Positions 1-9,242 of a DNA stretch of 64,000 nucleotides are shown here, piece by piece. A program made the position numbers and the translations under genes. Origin of the DNA: Psychrobacter frigidicola (GTDB lineage Bacteria; Pseudomonadota; Gammaproteobacteria; Pseudomonadales; Moraxellaceae). Each line of letters opens with the position of its first letter. Position 1 is the first letter of the stretch. The notes beneath the pieces are model-generated. The model was not told the DNA's origin. It saw only the letters and a list, made by a program, of their open reading frames with translations, and did no database searches. The stretch lies in the NCBI RefSeq assembly GCF_007997305.1, contig NZ_VORZ01000002.1:434001-498000 (forward strand), given 5' to 3'.

Positions 1-561
1 ACGGTTGAGTGACTCAATAGCAAACTCATCCATCTGTTCGCGGGTATAGCCTTTTTCATCGGCCATCTCTTGTGCAAACTGACCCATGAGCCTGCCAGTT
101 TCGGCATCTTCTAGACCATCTAAAAACATGTGGTCTTTGACTTCTTTATTGCCCATACGGTAGCCACTACGTGCACCAGGCATAACATAGGGCGTATTGG
201 TCATCGATTCCATACCACCTGCAACGGCAACGTTGAAGCTACCTGCCTTAATACCATCACAAGCCTGCATGATTGCTTTTAGACCAGAGCCGCATAGCTT
301 ATTAATAGTTACTGCGCCAGTAGCATCTGGCAGCCCCGCTGCGCGCATGGCTTGACGAGCAGGCCCCTGACCAAGTCCAGCCGTTAGGACACAGCCCATG
401 ATGACTTCATCAATGCTATCAGTACTAATACCAGCGCGGGCAACTGCCGCTTTGATGGCTGCAGCACCTAAATCAGTGGCGCTGATATCTTTTAATGCAC
501 CCTGAAAGCCACCCATTGGCGTACGCGCACTATTAACAATTACAATCGCATCATTTGACAT
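1..561 (-). CDS. Acetyl-CoA C-acetyltransferase (thiolase), 3' end outside window
   Basis: This is the first 187 codons of a thiolase, which reversibly condenses two acetyl-CoA to acetoacetyl-CoA (or cleaves 3-ketoacyl-CoA) in the cytoplasm. The start reads MSNDAIVIVNSARTPMGGF, the typical thiolase N-terminus. The acyl-accepting cysteine is visible as C90 in NKLCGSGLKA, followed by the conserved GGMESMTNTPY segment. The ATG at 561 is preceded by an AAGGA-type ribosome site. The gene runs off the left edge, so the C-terminal GHP and CxG motifs cannot be checked. It lies 101 bp downstream of homoserine dehydrogenase on the same strand. Whether it serves fatty-acid degradation, ketone-body use or polyhydroxybutyrate synthesis cannot be told from this fragment. 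Confidence 0.93.
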   Translation of the reverse strand, partial: MSNDAIVIVNSARTPMGGFQGALKDISATDLGAAAIKAAVARAGISTDSIDEVIMGCVLTAGLGQGPARQAMRAAGLPDATGAVTINKLCGSGLKAIMQACDGIKAGSFNVAVAGGMESMTNTPYVMPGARSGYRMGNKEVKDHMFLDGLEDAETGRLMGQFAQEMADEKGYTREQMDEFAIESLNR

Positions 562-662
562 GGTTATCCTTCCTTATCAGTAGGTTTTGATTAATACTTA
601 GTATAATATCGGCTAAGCGCGCCCATACACTGAGTGCTTTACTTACTCATATACGCTACCAG

Positions 663-1991
663 CTATGCCAATTCATCCAAGCGAATACGCACGACTTTGT
701 CAGTAATAGCATCAAGTTTTTCGATTTTCTCAATCGCTAGATTCATCTGACTCTCGACTACTGGCAAGGTCAAGATAATGATCGGTACTTGCCCAGCTTT
801 GTGTGCAGGTTTTTGTAAAATTGCATCAATATTAATACCGGCATCGCTCAGGATACGGGTAATATCGGCTAATACGCCTGGATTATCATAAGCATGGACG
901 CGTAGATAGTAGCCAGTAATCATTTGCTCAGCGCGTAATATTGGGGTATCAGAGAGTTGCTTCGGCAAAAAAGACAAATGCGGTACATGATGGCCATGTT
1001 GACTGGAATTATCTGTGCCCAATACGCGTACTAAATCCATGACGTCGGCCATGACTGCAGAGGCCGTTGCGCCTGCACCCGCCCCGTCACCATAATAAAG
1101 CGTCTGCCCAAGTGGATGTGAGTTTACCAATACGGCGTTCTTAACCCCATTCACATTGGCAAGTAACGCATCTTGTGGAATCAAGGTTGGATGCACACGC
1201 AGTTCGATACCTTCCTCACCTTTATCGTTAGTACGGCGAACCGCAAAGCCTACATGCTTGATACGGTAGCCCAATTCTTCAGCATAATTGACATCTTGTA
1301 AGGTAATAGCGGTGATACCTTCGCAATATACCTTGTCAAACTGTAACGGAATACCAAAGGCGATAGAGGCAAGTAGCGCCAATTTATGTGCCGCATCGAT
1401 GCCTTCTACATCAAAAGTCGGATCGGCTTCAGCGTAGCCCAAGTCTTGCGCCTCTTTTAGCACATCGGCAAAGGGGCGACCGGTATCACGCATCTCAGAC
1501 ATGATAAAGTTGCCTGTACCGTTAATGATACCCGCGAGCCAATCTACTTTATTAGCAGCAAGCGCTTCACGCATAACTTTAATAATCGGAATACCGCCTG
1601 CCACTGCAGCTTCATAAGCCACATGGACGTTATTGGCTTCAGCTAAAGCAAAAATCTCATTGCCATGTTCAGCCAGCAGAGCTTTATTAGCAGTCACGAC
1701 ATGCTTACCGTGTTTGATGGCATGCATAATGATGTCTTTAGCGAAGGTCGTGCCGCCGATGACCTCAATGACAATATCAACGTTATCGCTGGCAGCGACG
1801 GCCATTAGATCATCATTTTGAATAATACTGGCGTCAATATCATCACGCTGGCGGCGCGTACCGACTTCGGTAATAATAATATCGCGCCCGCTGCGACGTT
1901 TAAGCTCGTCTAAGTTATCATTGATTAGATTGATCACGCCAGTACCGACAGTACCGAGGCCAAGTATGGCTAGTTTGATGGGTTTACTCAC
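663..1991 (-). CDS. hom: Homoserine dehydrogenase
   Basis: Homoserine dehydrogenase reduces aspartate semialdehyde to homoserine with NAD(P)H, the branch point toward threonine, methionine and isoleucine. The 442-aa length is normal for the monofunctional enzyme. The N-terminal Rossmann motif GLGTVGTGV is at about residues 11-19, the catalytic signature GYAEADPTFDVEGIDAAHK at about 183-201, and a C-terminal ACT domain at about 360-435 (YYLRVHAYDNPGVLADITRI) implies feedback control, usually by threonine. The start is GTG with GAGGA six bases upstream. dsbC lies upstream on the same strand, but 338 bp separate them. In many relatives thrC follows hom; here a thiolase follows instead. Confidence 0.97.
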   Translation of the reverse strand: MSKPIKLAILGLGTVGTGVINLINDNLDELKRRSGRDIIITEVGTRRQRDDIDASIIQNDDLMAVAASDNVDIVIEVIGGTTFAKDIIMHAIKHGKHVVTANKALLAEHGNEIFALAEANNVHVAYEAAVAGGIPIIKVMREALAANKVDWLAGIINGTGNFIMSEMRDTGRPFADVLKEAQDLGYAEADPTFDVEGIDAAHKLALLASIAFGIPLQFDKVYCEGITAITLQDVNYAEELGYRIKHVGFAVRRTNDKGEEGIELRVHPTLIPQDALLANVNGVKNAVLVNSHPLGQTLYYGDGAGAGATASAVMADVMDLVRVLGTDNSSQHGHHVPHLSFLPKQLSDTPILRAEQMITGYYLRVHAYDNPGVLADITRILSDAGINIDAILQKPAHKAGQVPIIILTLPVVESQMNLAIEKIEKLDAITDKVVRIRLDELA

Positions 1992-2329
1992 AGTATCCTC
2001 AAGAGGTTAAATAGATGAATGGGAAAGAGGGGATATAGGTCGCTATTATCTTAAATAATAAGGGCTAAAATTTATAATAGCGGATTAACAGAGGGTTGTT
2101 TTAAGTTGTATTACCGCTGCAGTTATCGTATTTAATATTCTATAGGGCTAACCTATTTTTAAAGCTGTCATACTGAGACAGTAATAAAGGTTACCGTATC
2201 ATAGCGTCAAGCAGTAGCAGCGTCTACACTATACCTAAGGTAGTTGGCTGCTAAGGCTTATAACCGCTAATAGTAGTATGTATAATAGATTAACTATTTT
2301 GTATATATATATGACTTAGTTAATAATTA
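1992..2329. other. dsbC-hom spacer with one hairpin
   Basis: No gene is seen in this AT-rich spacer. At 2215-2253 an imperfect hairpin pairs TAGCAGC with GCTGCTA and inside it CTAC with GTAG. A smaller one (CTGTC/GACAG) lies near 2166-2181. Neither has a clear U-tract, so they could be leader structure or chance. The promoter of hom probably lies here if hom is not cotranscribed with dsbC. Confidence 0.35.
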
Positions 2330-3187
2330 CTACTGCGCTGCGTTCACGGCTTGTGCCAATTGCGCGGCTGGCAGGTAGCCACCCACTTGCTGACCGGATT
2401 CCGTAAAGATTGCTGGCGTTCCGTTCACACCAAGTCTAGCACCCAGCGCCATTTGTGCTTGTACCGGGCTATTGCAATTAGCAGCGGTCACATTCTGACC
2501 CGACTTAGCTTTATCCATTGCAGCAACACGGTCTTTACTACACCAAATCGCCTCCATTTTTGGCACGCTTTGCTGACTACGCGGCCATGCTAAATACCGC
2601 ACTTCAATCCCTAATGCATTAATCTCGTCCATCTCTTCATGCAGCTTGGTACAGTAAGGACAGTCGGCATCTGTAAAGGAGTAAACAACGGACTTAGTTT
2701 GCCCTTTTGCCGGATAAATAATCATGTCCTTTTTATCGACCGCTTTTAGCGCCTCTTGCGCGGTACGTGCGACCAATGCACCACTGATATCAACAGGCTC
2801 ACCGTCACCGACAGCAATAATTTGCCCTTGAATAATATGCTTGCCTAATTTATCAGTAAAAAACGCTGGCAGTCCTTCACCAGTCACCCAGTAAATATCA
2901 CTCATATCTGTGGGTACGGCTGAAATAATTTTTTCTTCGATACCGGATGCCTTCAAGTTGGCTTGCAGTGCTTTTACCACTGCGGCATCACTATTGCCTA
3001 CGGTCTTACTGGTGTTGGCTTGCGTACTATTAACGATACTGGCATCAGCCGCATTATTCGAGCAGCCAGCGGCTACCGTTATTAATAACACACTTACTAA
3101 AGCATGAGACAGCTTATTGGTAGAAAACCCACTTTTAAAAAGTTTGGTTGCAGAGGGCTTGAGTTGAGAAAAAGGGGAGAAAAACAT
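2330..3187 (-). CDS. dsbC: DsbC-type thiol:disulfide interchange protein
   Basis: DsbC isomerises wrong disulfide bonds in periplasmic proteins and is kept reduced by DsbD. The 285-aa protein has a long N-terminal region with a hydrophobic segment ending in VAAGCSNN, then the dimerisation domain (about 70-140), then a thioredoxin fold with the active site CPYC in FTDADCPYCTKLHEEM (about 177-180). The cis-proline is in GVNGTPAIF near the C-terminus. A second cysteine pair (WCSK and NCNS) matches the structural disulfide of the family. The VAAGC sequence after a hydrophobic stretch suggests lipid anchoring, whereas E. coli DsbC is soluble. The DsbC assignment over DsbG rests on length and the dsbC-hom neighbourhood. 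Confidence 0.9.
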   Translation of the reverse strand: MFFSPFSQLKPSATKLFKSGFSTNKLSHALVSVLLITVAAGCSNNAADASIVNSTQANTSKTVGNSDAAVVKALQANLKASGIEEKIISAVPTDMSDIYWVTGEGLPAFFTDKLGKHIIQGQIIAVGDGEPVDISGALVARTAQEALKAVDKKDMIIYPAKGQTKSVVYSFTDADCPYCTKLHEEMDEINALGIEVRYLAWPRSQQSVPKMEAIWCSKDRVAAMDKAKSGQNVTAANCNSPVQAQMALGARLGVNGTPAIFTESGQQVGGYLPAAQLAQAVNAAQ

Positions 3188-3645
3188 ATAACATTTCCTA
3201 TAGGCAGGCGTACCTAATCGTGGTTTTTTGTGAAATCTAATAAATTGGTCGAGATGATGGTTAGAGTAAGCGATGAGTGCATACTGCGGTTGTACAGGAT
3301 AAAAAATGATGGTTTTCAGAAAAATTTTATATTCCTTAATAATAAATACTAAAAGATAAAAAAGGAATTAAGCGTCCTATCTTAACATAATTTTCTAAAT
3401 CACCGCTAAAACCTATTGGCGCGTTATTTTAAATATGGTGTCTCTCAATAGGTATTAAAATATCAAAAATAAGATACATTTATGCTATGTCATCTCACAG
3501 GCGGACTAGGTAATCTACTGCTAATAATGCGGTATCTATTATTATTTATTTAACTGTTTTTTGGCCTTATTATTATTTTAAGATGGTTCTATTATCATTT
3601 GTATTATATCCATTCATTTAAGCGAATTTACGCTGAGGAACACTT
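3188..3645. promoter_or_regulatory. Divergent intergenic region, dsbC / yedI-like
   Basis: This 458-bp AT-rich region separates two divergent genes and must hold both promoters. A GAGGA ribosome site precedes the ATG at 3646. No convincing hairpin, repeat or small gene was recognised. Confidence 0.4.
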
Positions 3646-4575
3646 ATGGCAGGTGCCAGTTTATTAACCCTACTTGATGACATCAGTTTGATATTAGATG
3701 ATGTCTCGCTCATGACTAAGGTTGCTGCTAAAAAAACGGCTGGGGTCTTAGGCGATGACTTAGCGCTTAATGCTGAACAAGTGACTGGCGTCAGAGCAGA
3801 TCGTGAGCTGGCAGTCGTTTGGGCGGTAGCTAAAGGCTCATTCGTCAATAAACTTATCTTGGTACCTGCAGCGTTATTGATTAGCACTATTTACCCGCCG
3901 TTAGTAACACTACTGTTGATGTGCGGCGGTCTCTACTTAGCTTATGAGGGCGCAGAGAAGGTCATTCATAAGTTCTGGCCGCATATTCTGCCGCATGATG
4001 AGGAGCAAAACGCACGATTGCGTGCCAATGCTGATGACACGGTTGACTTGGTTGCTTTTGAAAAGCAAAAAATAAAAGGCGCGGTACGCACAGACTTCGT
4101 GTTATCGGCTGAGATTATTGTGATTGCCTTAGGTGCAGCCGCTGGTGCAACATTGTTAGAGCAAAGCTTAGTTCTCGCTATCATTGCTATTGCCATTACT
4201 GTTGGCGTTTATGGGTTGGTCGCTGCTATCGTCAAAATTGATGATTTGGGTCTGTATTTGATGAAGAAATCGGGTAATGTAAAACAGAAGATAGGGGGGT
4301 TTTTACTGGCTGCTGCCCCAAAATTAATGAAATTTTTATCTATCGCTGGCACGTTAGCCATGTTCCTAGTGGGCGGTGGTATCTTAGTGCATGGTATTGA
4401 TTTTTTACATCATGAAGTTGAAGATATCGCCCATTTGACTGGGGTGTTTGAGAGTCTAACTACTATGTTGTTAAATGGGTTAGTAGGTCTAATTATTGGC
4501 GTTGCGGTAGTGGCTATTGTAACTGTCATTGGTAAAATGCGTAATAAAGACCAAGATTCGTCAGCTGCACATTAA
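3646..4575 (+). CDS. DUF808 family inner-membrane protein (YedI-like)
   Basis: The protein (309 aa) matches the DUF808/YedI family from end to end: it begins MAGASLLTLLDDISLILDD and contains AAKKTAGVLGDDLALNAEQVTG and RELAVVWAVAKGS, which are family hallmarks. At least six hydrophobic segments are visible (about 70-105, 148-200 and 220-300), so it is an integral inner-membrane protein. The molecular function of the family is unknown. It is monocistronic: a divergent region lies upstream, and a strong terminator lies 35 bp downstream, shared with the converging RNase E gene. Confidence 0.93.
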   Translation: MAGASLLTLLDDISLILDDVSLMTKVAAKKTAGVLGDDLALNAEQVTGVRADRELAVVWAVAKGSFVNKLILVPAALLISTIYPPLVTLLLMCGGLYLAYEGAEKVIHKFWPHILPHDEEQNARLRANADDTVDLVAFEKQKIKGAVRTDFVLSAEIIVIALGAAAGATLLEQSLVLAIIAIAITVGVYGLVAAIVKIDDLGLYLMKKSGNVKQKIGGFLLAAAPKLMKFLSIAGTLAMFLVGGGILVHGIDFLHHEVEDIAHLTGVFESLTTMLLNGLVGLIIGVAVVAIVTVIGKMRNKDQDSSAAH

Positions 4576-4610
4576 GTTACTAATCTAACAAAAATTTAAA
4601 TTAAATATAA

Positions 4611-4646
4611 AAAGCCCCAAAGTTACTGGTAACTTTGGGGCTTTTT
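4611..4646. terminator. Bidirectional rho-independent terminator
   Basis: A perfect 16-bp inverted repeat (AAAGCCCCAAAGTTAC and its complement) with a tiny loop has A/T tracts on both sides. It serves the DUF808 gene on the plus strand and RNase E on the minus strand. Confidence 0.92.
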
Positions 4647-4685
4647 ATAGGTTGCTATTTTTAGGTTGCAGTTACTAAGTTGATA

Positions 4686-7600
4686 TTATTCACCGTCGCT
4701 ATCTGAGTTATCAGACTCTATATTTTCAGCTTGTGTCGGTTTTTTATGATCCGTTTTAGGCTTACGTGTGCGCGATTTAGGAACTTTGGGCGTCGTCAAA
4801 TTAAAGCTGCCTGTTTGTTGGAGCAGTTGCTCAGCAACACTCTCAATCATGTTTTTATAACTGGCAATGGTCGTTTTTGATTTACCAGCTTGGCTATCGT
4901 CTTTGACAGACTCTGCTTTTACCATATCGCTATCCGTAACTATCATATCGCTGTTCGCAACTTCCGCGTCGTCACCCTCGGCATCGTTTGGCTCACTACT
5001 ATCAAGCTGCACGTTGTCTAGATAAAGTTGATCCGCTTGCAACGATTGCTTACTTTCAGCGCTGACATCGTCTGCTTGCATCTCGCCGGTTAACGCGGTT
5101 GCCTCAATGTCATGAACGTCTACTTGATTGGTTTCAGCTAAAGGATTCTCAGCGTCATCAGTAGGTTGACGATCTTCAATATCAAGGCGCTCACTGTCAG
5201 TACTCACCATGTCAGAGCTTTCAACTTGACTGTCATTAGCTACTATTTCAGATTGAGTGACATCACTGTTAATGTCACTATTAACGACGTTACTCATTTC
5301 TTGAGTATTAGTGCTTTCATAACGAGAGTTAGATTTTGTTTCAGCATCTTGGCTTGCCACAGTGGGCTCACTAACTGTCGTTGCTTCTAACACTACTGGC
5401 GCGTGATAGTCAGGATGTTGTCCACGCGGGTCATTGCTGGCACGTTCGCCAATAGCTCGTGGGTCGACTGCTGTTTTACCTTGTGCAGCGGCAAATTGGC
5501 TGACTGCTTGAGTCATTGCTCCAAAGCGAGTTAAGTAATCCGCTGCTAGAGGTTCGTAGCCATAATTGCTAAAGTTAAAGCTACTTTCATGAGCGTCGCT
5601 GGCGTTATTTTCGCTACCTTTAACGTCATCAGTAATGGCTTTACCATCTGTATCAGCAGTTTGCTGAGTATGGACAGTGATGGCGTCAATAAAGCTACGA
5701 ATCACACCGTCATCTGCCAAACGGCTTTGCGCATCAGCAAGAGTGGCATGAATAAATTCGCCAACCGTACCACGAATAGCAAGTGAATTTGCAGTGGTTT
5801 TTTGAATAACGGGCTCAGTTGTGGGTACCGTCAACGTTGCTTGCAGTTGATCCTGCTGCTGACGAACAACGCGGGGATCATTACTGGCTTGGCCAAACTT
5901 ATTGGCCGTCACATAACGCTTAGCAAATAATGCTGCATGGGTAAGCTCAAGCGCAGCACTACTGTCTGTGACATTGCTGTCTTTAGCTTCGTTGTTTTTG
6001 GTATGTGTAGTACCATTATTTTCAATACTAATAACCATATTGTCAGTAGGGGCCACCGTAGTATCGTTACTATCCGCAGTTTTCTGCTCAACTGTAGCGG
6101 TCGATTCGCTAGTTGTTGCCGCTTTAGCAACTACTGGCTCTTGTGCGCTTATGATGGACTCAGATGACTGTAAAGTATCTACAGCTGTTTCGCTGTCTGT
6201 AGTTTTATCATCGATCTGGCCATCAATTTGACCCGCTTCTTGACTATCGCTAGCTTTACTAACTTCATAAGCGTTAGAAAGTGCCTCGTCCTCAGTAGTA
6301 CTGACAGTGTCAATAACAGCTGGTGTATGATCTATAGACTCATTGACCGTTTCTGTTATTGAATTTTCTTCACTGTGCTGAGCTGCACTATCCTCTTCGC
6401 TATTTTTTAGTGCGTCATTTGTTGATAAGTGAGGTTTAGTAGCGTGTTCCTCAGCTTGCTTGGTCACTATTTTTTCAGACTTACTATCATCTAAAGACAG
6501 ATGAACCACTTCTGGGGCTTTAAGCTTAGGACGTGCCTCGTTGACCTGTATCGTCACCTCATTAGGGTCTTGATGGCGTACGGTGCTAGCTTGACTGTTG
6601 TTAGTAGTGCTTGCGTGACTGACATTATCTTGTGACGTCTGTTGTTTGGCACTAGTGTCAGTGGTTGCCGTCAATGTCTCATTGCGTTCAAGCTTACCGC
6701 GCGAGCTGCGTTGGCTGTGCGGCTTACGTTTGCTCCGCGTCTGCTCCTCAGTTGCGCTATCTTGACTGCGGTTATGAGAAGGGTCGCTACGCTCGCTGCT
6801 GCTTCCATTTTCCTGACGATTGTTACGACTGCGGGCGTTATCGTTACTGCGTTTGTTATCGTGTTCGCGTTTATCTTGGCTCTCAGATTGTTTGTCTACG
6901 TTATTCGCATTGGTACTATCGTTAACATTGTTTTTTGCGGCATTATTGATGTCACCGTTATCCGTTTTACTGTTATCCCTATGACCATTCTCATCGCGCT
7001 GGTCTTTTCTTTGATGGGGTTTTGAGGGTCTTGGCTTACGCGGCTGACGTCTTCTTCTATCGTCGCCATTGCTATCGTCGTTAGCATGGTTGTCGACGGA
7101 GCTGTCAGTATGACGACTGTTTGTCTGACGATTGGTATTGTTTTCTGACTGTGGGCTATTATCTAATTGTCTGCTTTGTGGTTGGCTCGTTTGCGGCGCT
7201 GACACTGTCTGAGCGCTACTCAAAGCCTGATTGTCGACTTGACCAAACGATCCTAAGCTTTGAGCGCCTGTATTTACTAGCGCTTCAATCGCTTCGGCGG
7301 CATCACGACTGCTGACGCTGGCTGAAGTCTGCGCTTGTGGCGCTTGGGCGAACAGATTAGACAACCAAGCAACTGCTTGCGGCTGAGCCGTAGGCGCGGC
7401 AGATTGAGCCGCTACAGGAACTTGTTGAGCGTTCTGGGTATTAACTTGGGCAGTATTGTTTTGGTTTACATTACTTGGAGTAGGTGTATTTTGAACAGGA
7501 GTGTTTTGGACTGCTCGAGTCGATGTCGTCGGCGCATTGCTATTTCTATTAGCGCTGTTTTGTTCGTTACTATTTTGGGTGTGTGACTCATTGCTACCAT

Positions 7601-9242
7601 TTTGACGCGCATTTTGTGGGCTGCTTTGAGGGCTATTTGTGTTATCGGGCGCTTTACGGGGTTGACGCGTTGGCTGCTGCTCAGGACGCTCTTTTTCAGC
7701 GGTTTGCCAATCAACGTCATACCCTAAACCACTATGCTCTTGTTGCGTGTCAGTAATACGCTCATAACTTGAAGGGGCAAAGCCATCACGGTTAAAGTGT
7801 AGCTTAAAGTTGGGTGATTCGAGATGGGCATGCGGTAAGATAGTAATACGTGTGCCACTGTCTTGTTCAAGATAAACGATGCTATCGCGTTTCTCATTCA
7901 ATAAGAATGCGGCAATATCAGTAGGTACTTCAGCTTGAACCTCACCTTGGCGTTCTTTTAGAGCAATTTGTTCAATCTCACGCATAATAGATAATGACAG
8001 TGAGCGCAAATCACGAATCATGCCATTGCCATGACAGCGCGGGCAGATATAGCCGGTCGACTCTTCTAAAGATGGACGTAAGCGCTGACGGCTCATTTCC
8101 ATCAAACCAAATTTAGAGATATCGCCAAACTGTACACGCGCACGATCATATTTAGTGGCATCAACCAAACGCTTTTCTACTTCTTTTTGATGCTTATTGT
8201 CATTCATATCAATGAAATCAATGACAATCAAGCCGCCCATATCGCGCAGACGTAACTGACGGGCAATCTCATCCGCTGCTTCTAAATTGGTATGATAAGC
8301 CGTTTCAGCAACGTCTGAGCCTTTAGTCGATTTAGCAGAGTTGATATCAATAGACACCAACGCTTCAGTTTGGTCAATGACGATTGAGCCGCCAGAGGGC
8401 AAACGTACTTCACGCTGATACGCCGTTTCGATTTGTTTTTCAATATTAAAGCGTGCAAACATCGGCTCGTAATCGGTATATTTACGCAGTTTGTCCGCTT
8501 GGGTTGGCATGACCGCGTCAATAAAACCTGCCGCTTCGACATAAGCGTTTTCGTTATCAATCCAAATCTCAGCAATATCATCACGTAGATAGTCACGTAC
8601 GGCACGCGTAACAACGCCGGCTTCTTGATGTACTAGGCGCGGTGAGGGATACTTTTGGTTTTGTTCTTGAATGGCTTGCCAAATATTGAGCAAGTGATTC
8701 AAATCATGCTGCAAGTCTTCTTGAGTTTTGCCAATACCAGCCGTACGAATGATGACACTCATACCTTTTGCCAAGTCAAGATTGCCCAGCATGCGCTTCA
8801 TGTCTTCACGCAATTTGCCAGATATTTGACGTGAAATGCCACCACCACGTGGATTATTGGGCATGAGTACCAAATAACGACCGGCTAAAGATACATAAGT
8901 GGATAGTGCTGCACCTTTATTACCACGCTCTTCTTTTTCGACTTGGACGATGAGCTCATCGCCTTCTTTGATGAGCTTTTTGATATTCTCATCACGAGGG
9001 TTGCCGCTTAGATATTCAGCAGAGATTTCACGAATCGGCAAAAAGCCTTGACGTTGCGAGCCATATTCAACAAATACCGCTTCAAGCGATGGCTCGACAC
9101 GAGTAACATGACCTTTATAAATGTTGGACTTTTTTTGCTCGCGGGTACGGTTTTCTAAATCGAAATCGTACAGATGGTTGCCTTTACACAAGGCGACACG
9201 AATTTCTTCGTTTTGAGTGGCGTTAATTAAAATGCGTTTCAT
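4686..9242 (-). CDS. rne: Ribonuclease E
   Basis: RNase E is the essential 5'-monophosphate-sensing endonuclease that starts mRNA decay and matures rRNA and tRNA; its C-terminal tail scaffolds the degradosome. The catalytic half (about 1-510) is canonical: S1 domain around 38-125 (VFVEYGSQRQGFLPI), metal-binding aspartates D299 (VSIDINSAKST) and D342/D345 (IVIDFIDMND), and the zinc-link CPRC at 400-403. The remaining 1000 residues are low-complexity, rich in N, Q, S, D and T, with a basic patch near residues 730-750 (RRRRQPRKPRPSKPHQRK) likely to bind RNA. SNDPR motifs occur near residues 1122 and 1270. At 1518 aa it is much longer than the 1061-aa E. coli enzyme. The long upstream region is divergent with rluC. 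Confidence 0.97.
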   Translation of the reverse strand: MKRILINATQNEEIRVALCKGNHLYDFDLENRTREQKKSNIYKGHVTRVEPSLEAVFVEYGSQRQGFLPIREISAEYLSGNPRDENIKKLIKEGDELIVQVEKEERGNKGAALSTYVSLAGRYLVLMPNNPRGGGISRQISGKLREDMKRMLGNLDLAKGMSVIIRTAGIGKTQEDLQHDLNHLLNIWQAIQEQNQKYPSPRLVHQEAGVVTRAVRDYLRDDIAEIWIDNENAYVEAAGFIDAVMPTQADKLRKYTDYEPMFARFNIEKQIETAYQREVRLPSGGSIVIDQTEALVSIDINSAKSTKGSDVAETAYHTNLEAADEIARQLRLRDMGGLIVIDFIDMNDNKHQKEVEKRLVDATKYDRARVQFGDISKFGLMEMSRQRLRPSLEESTGYICPRCHGNGMIRDLRSLSLSIMREIEQIALKERQGEVQAEVPTDIAAFLLNEKRDSIVYLEQDSGTRITILPHAHLESPNFKLHFNRDGFAPSSYERITDTQQEHSGLGYDVDWQTAEKERPEQQPTRQPRKAPDNTNSPQSSPQNARQNGSNESHTQNSNEQNSANRNSNAPTTSTRAVQNTPVQNTPTPSNVNQNNTAQVNTQNAQQVPVAAQSAAPTAQPQAVAWLSNLFAQAPQAQTSASVSSRDAAEAIEALVNTGAQSLGSFGQVDNQALSSAQTVSAPQTSQPQSRQLDNSPQSENNTNRQTNSRHTDSSVDNHANDDSNGDDRRRRQPRKPRPSKPHQRKDQRDENGHRDNSKTDNGDINNAAKNNVNDSTNANNVDKQSESQDKREHDNKRSNDNARSRNNRQENGSSSERSDPSHNRSQDSATEEQTRSKRKPHSQRSSRGKLERNETLTATTDTSAKQQTSQDNVSHASTTNNSQASTVRHQDPNEVTIQVNEARPKLKAPEVVHLSLDDSKSEKIVTKQAEEHATKPHLSTNDALKNSEEDSAAQHSEENSITETVNESIDHTPAVIDTVSTTEDEALSNAYEVSKASDSQEAGQIDGQIDDKTTDSETAVDTLQSSESIISAQEPVVAKAATTSESTATVEQKTADSNDTTVAPTDNMVISIENNGTTHTKNNEAKDSNVTDSSAALELTHAALFAKRYVTANKFGQASNDPRVVRQQQDQLQATLTVPTTEPVIQKTTANSLAIRGTVGEFIHATLADAQSRLADDGVIRSFIDAITVHTQQTADTDGKAITDDVKGSENNASDAHESSFNFSNYGYEPLAADYLTRFGAMTQAVSQFAAAQGKTAVDPRAIGERASNDPRGQHPDYHAPVVLEATTVSEPTVASQDAETKSNSRYESTNTQEMSNVVNSDINSDVTQSEIVANDSQVESSDMVSTDSERLDIEDRQPTDDAENPLAETNQVDVHDIEATALTGEMQADDVSAESKQSLQADQLYLDNVQLDSSEPNDAEGDDAEVANSDMIVTDSDMVKAESVKDDSQAGKSKTTIASYKNMIESVAEQLLQQTGSFNLTTPKVPKSRTRKPKTDHKKPTQAENIESDNSDSDGE

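Noticed and set aside
6642..7025. 127-codon hydrophobic plus-strand frame opposite RNase E
   Set aside because: It is the complement of low-complexity Asn/Asp/Arg codons in the RNase E tail, which automatically gives Val/Ile/Leu-rich frames.
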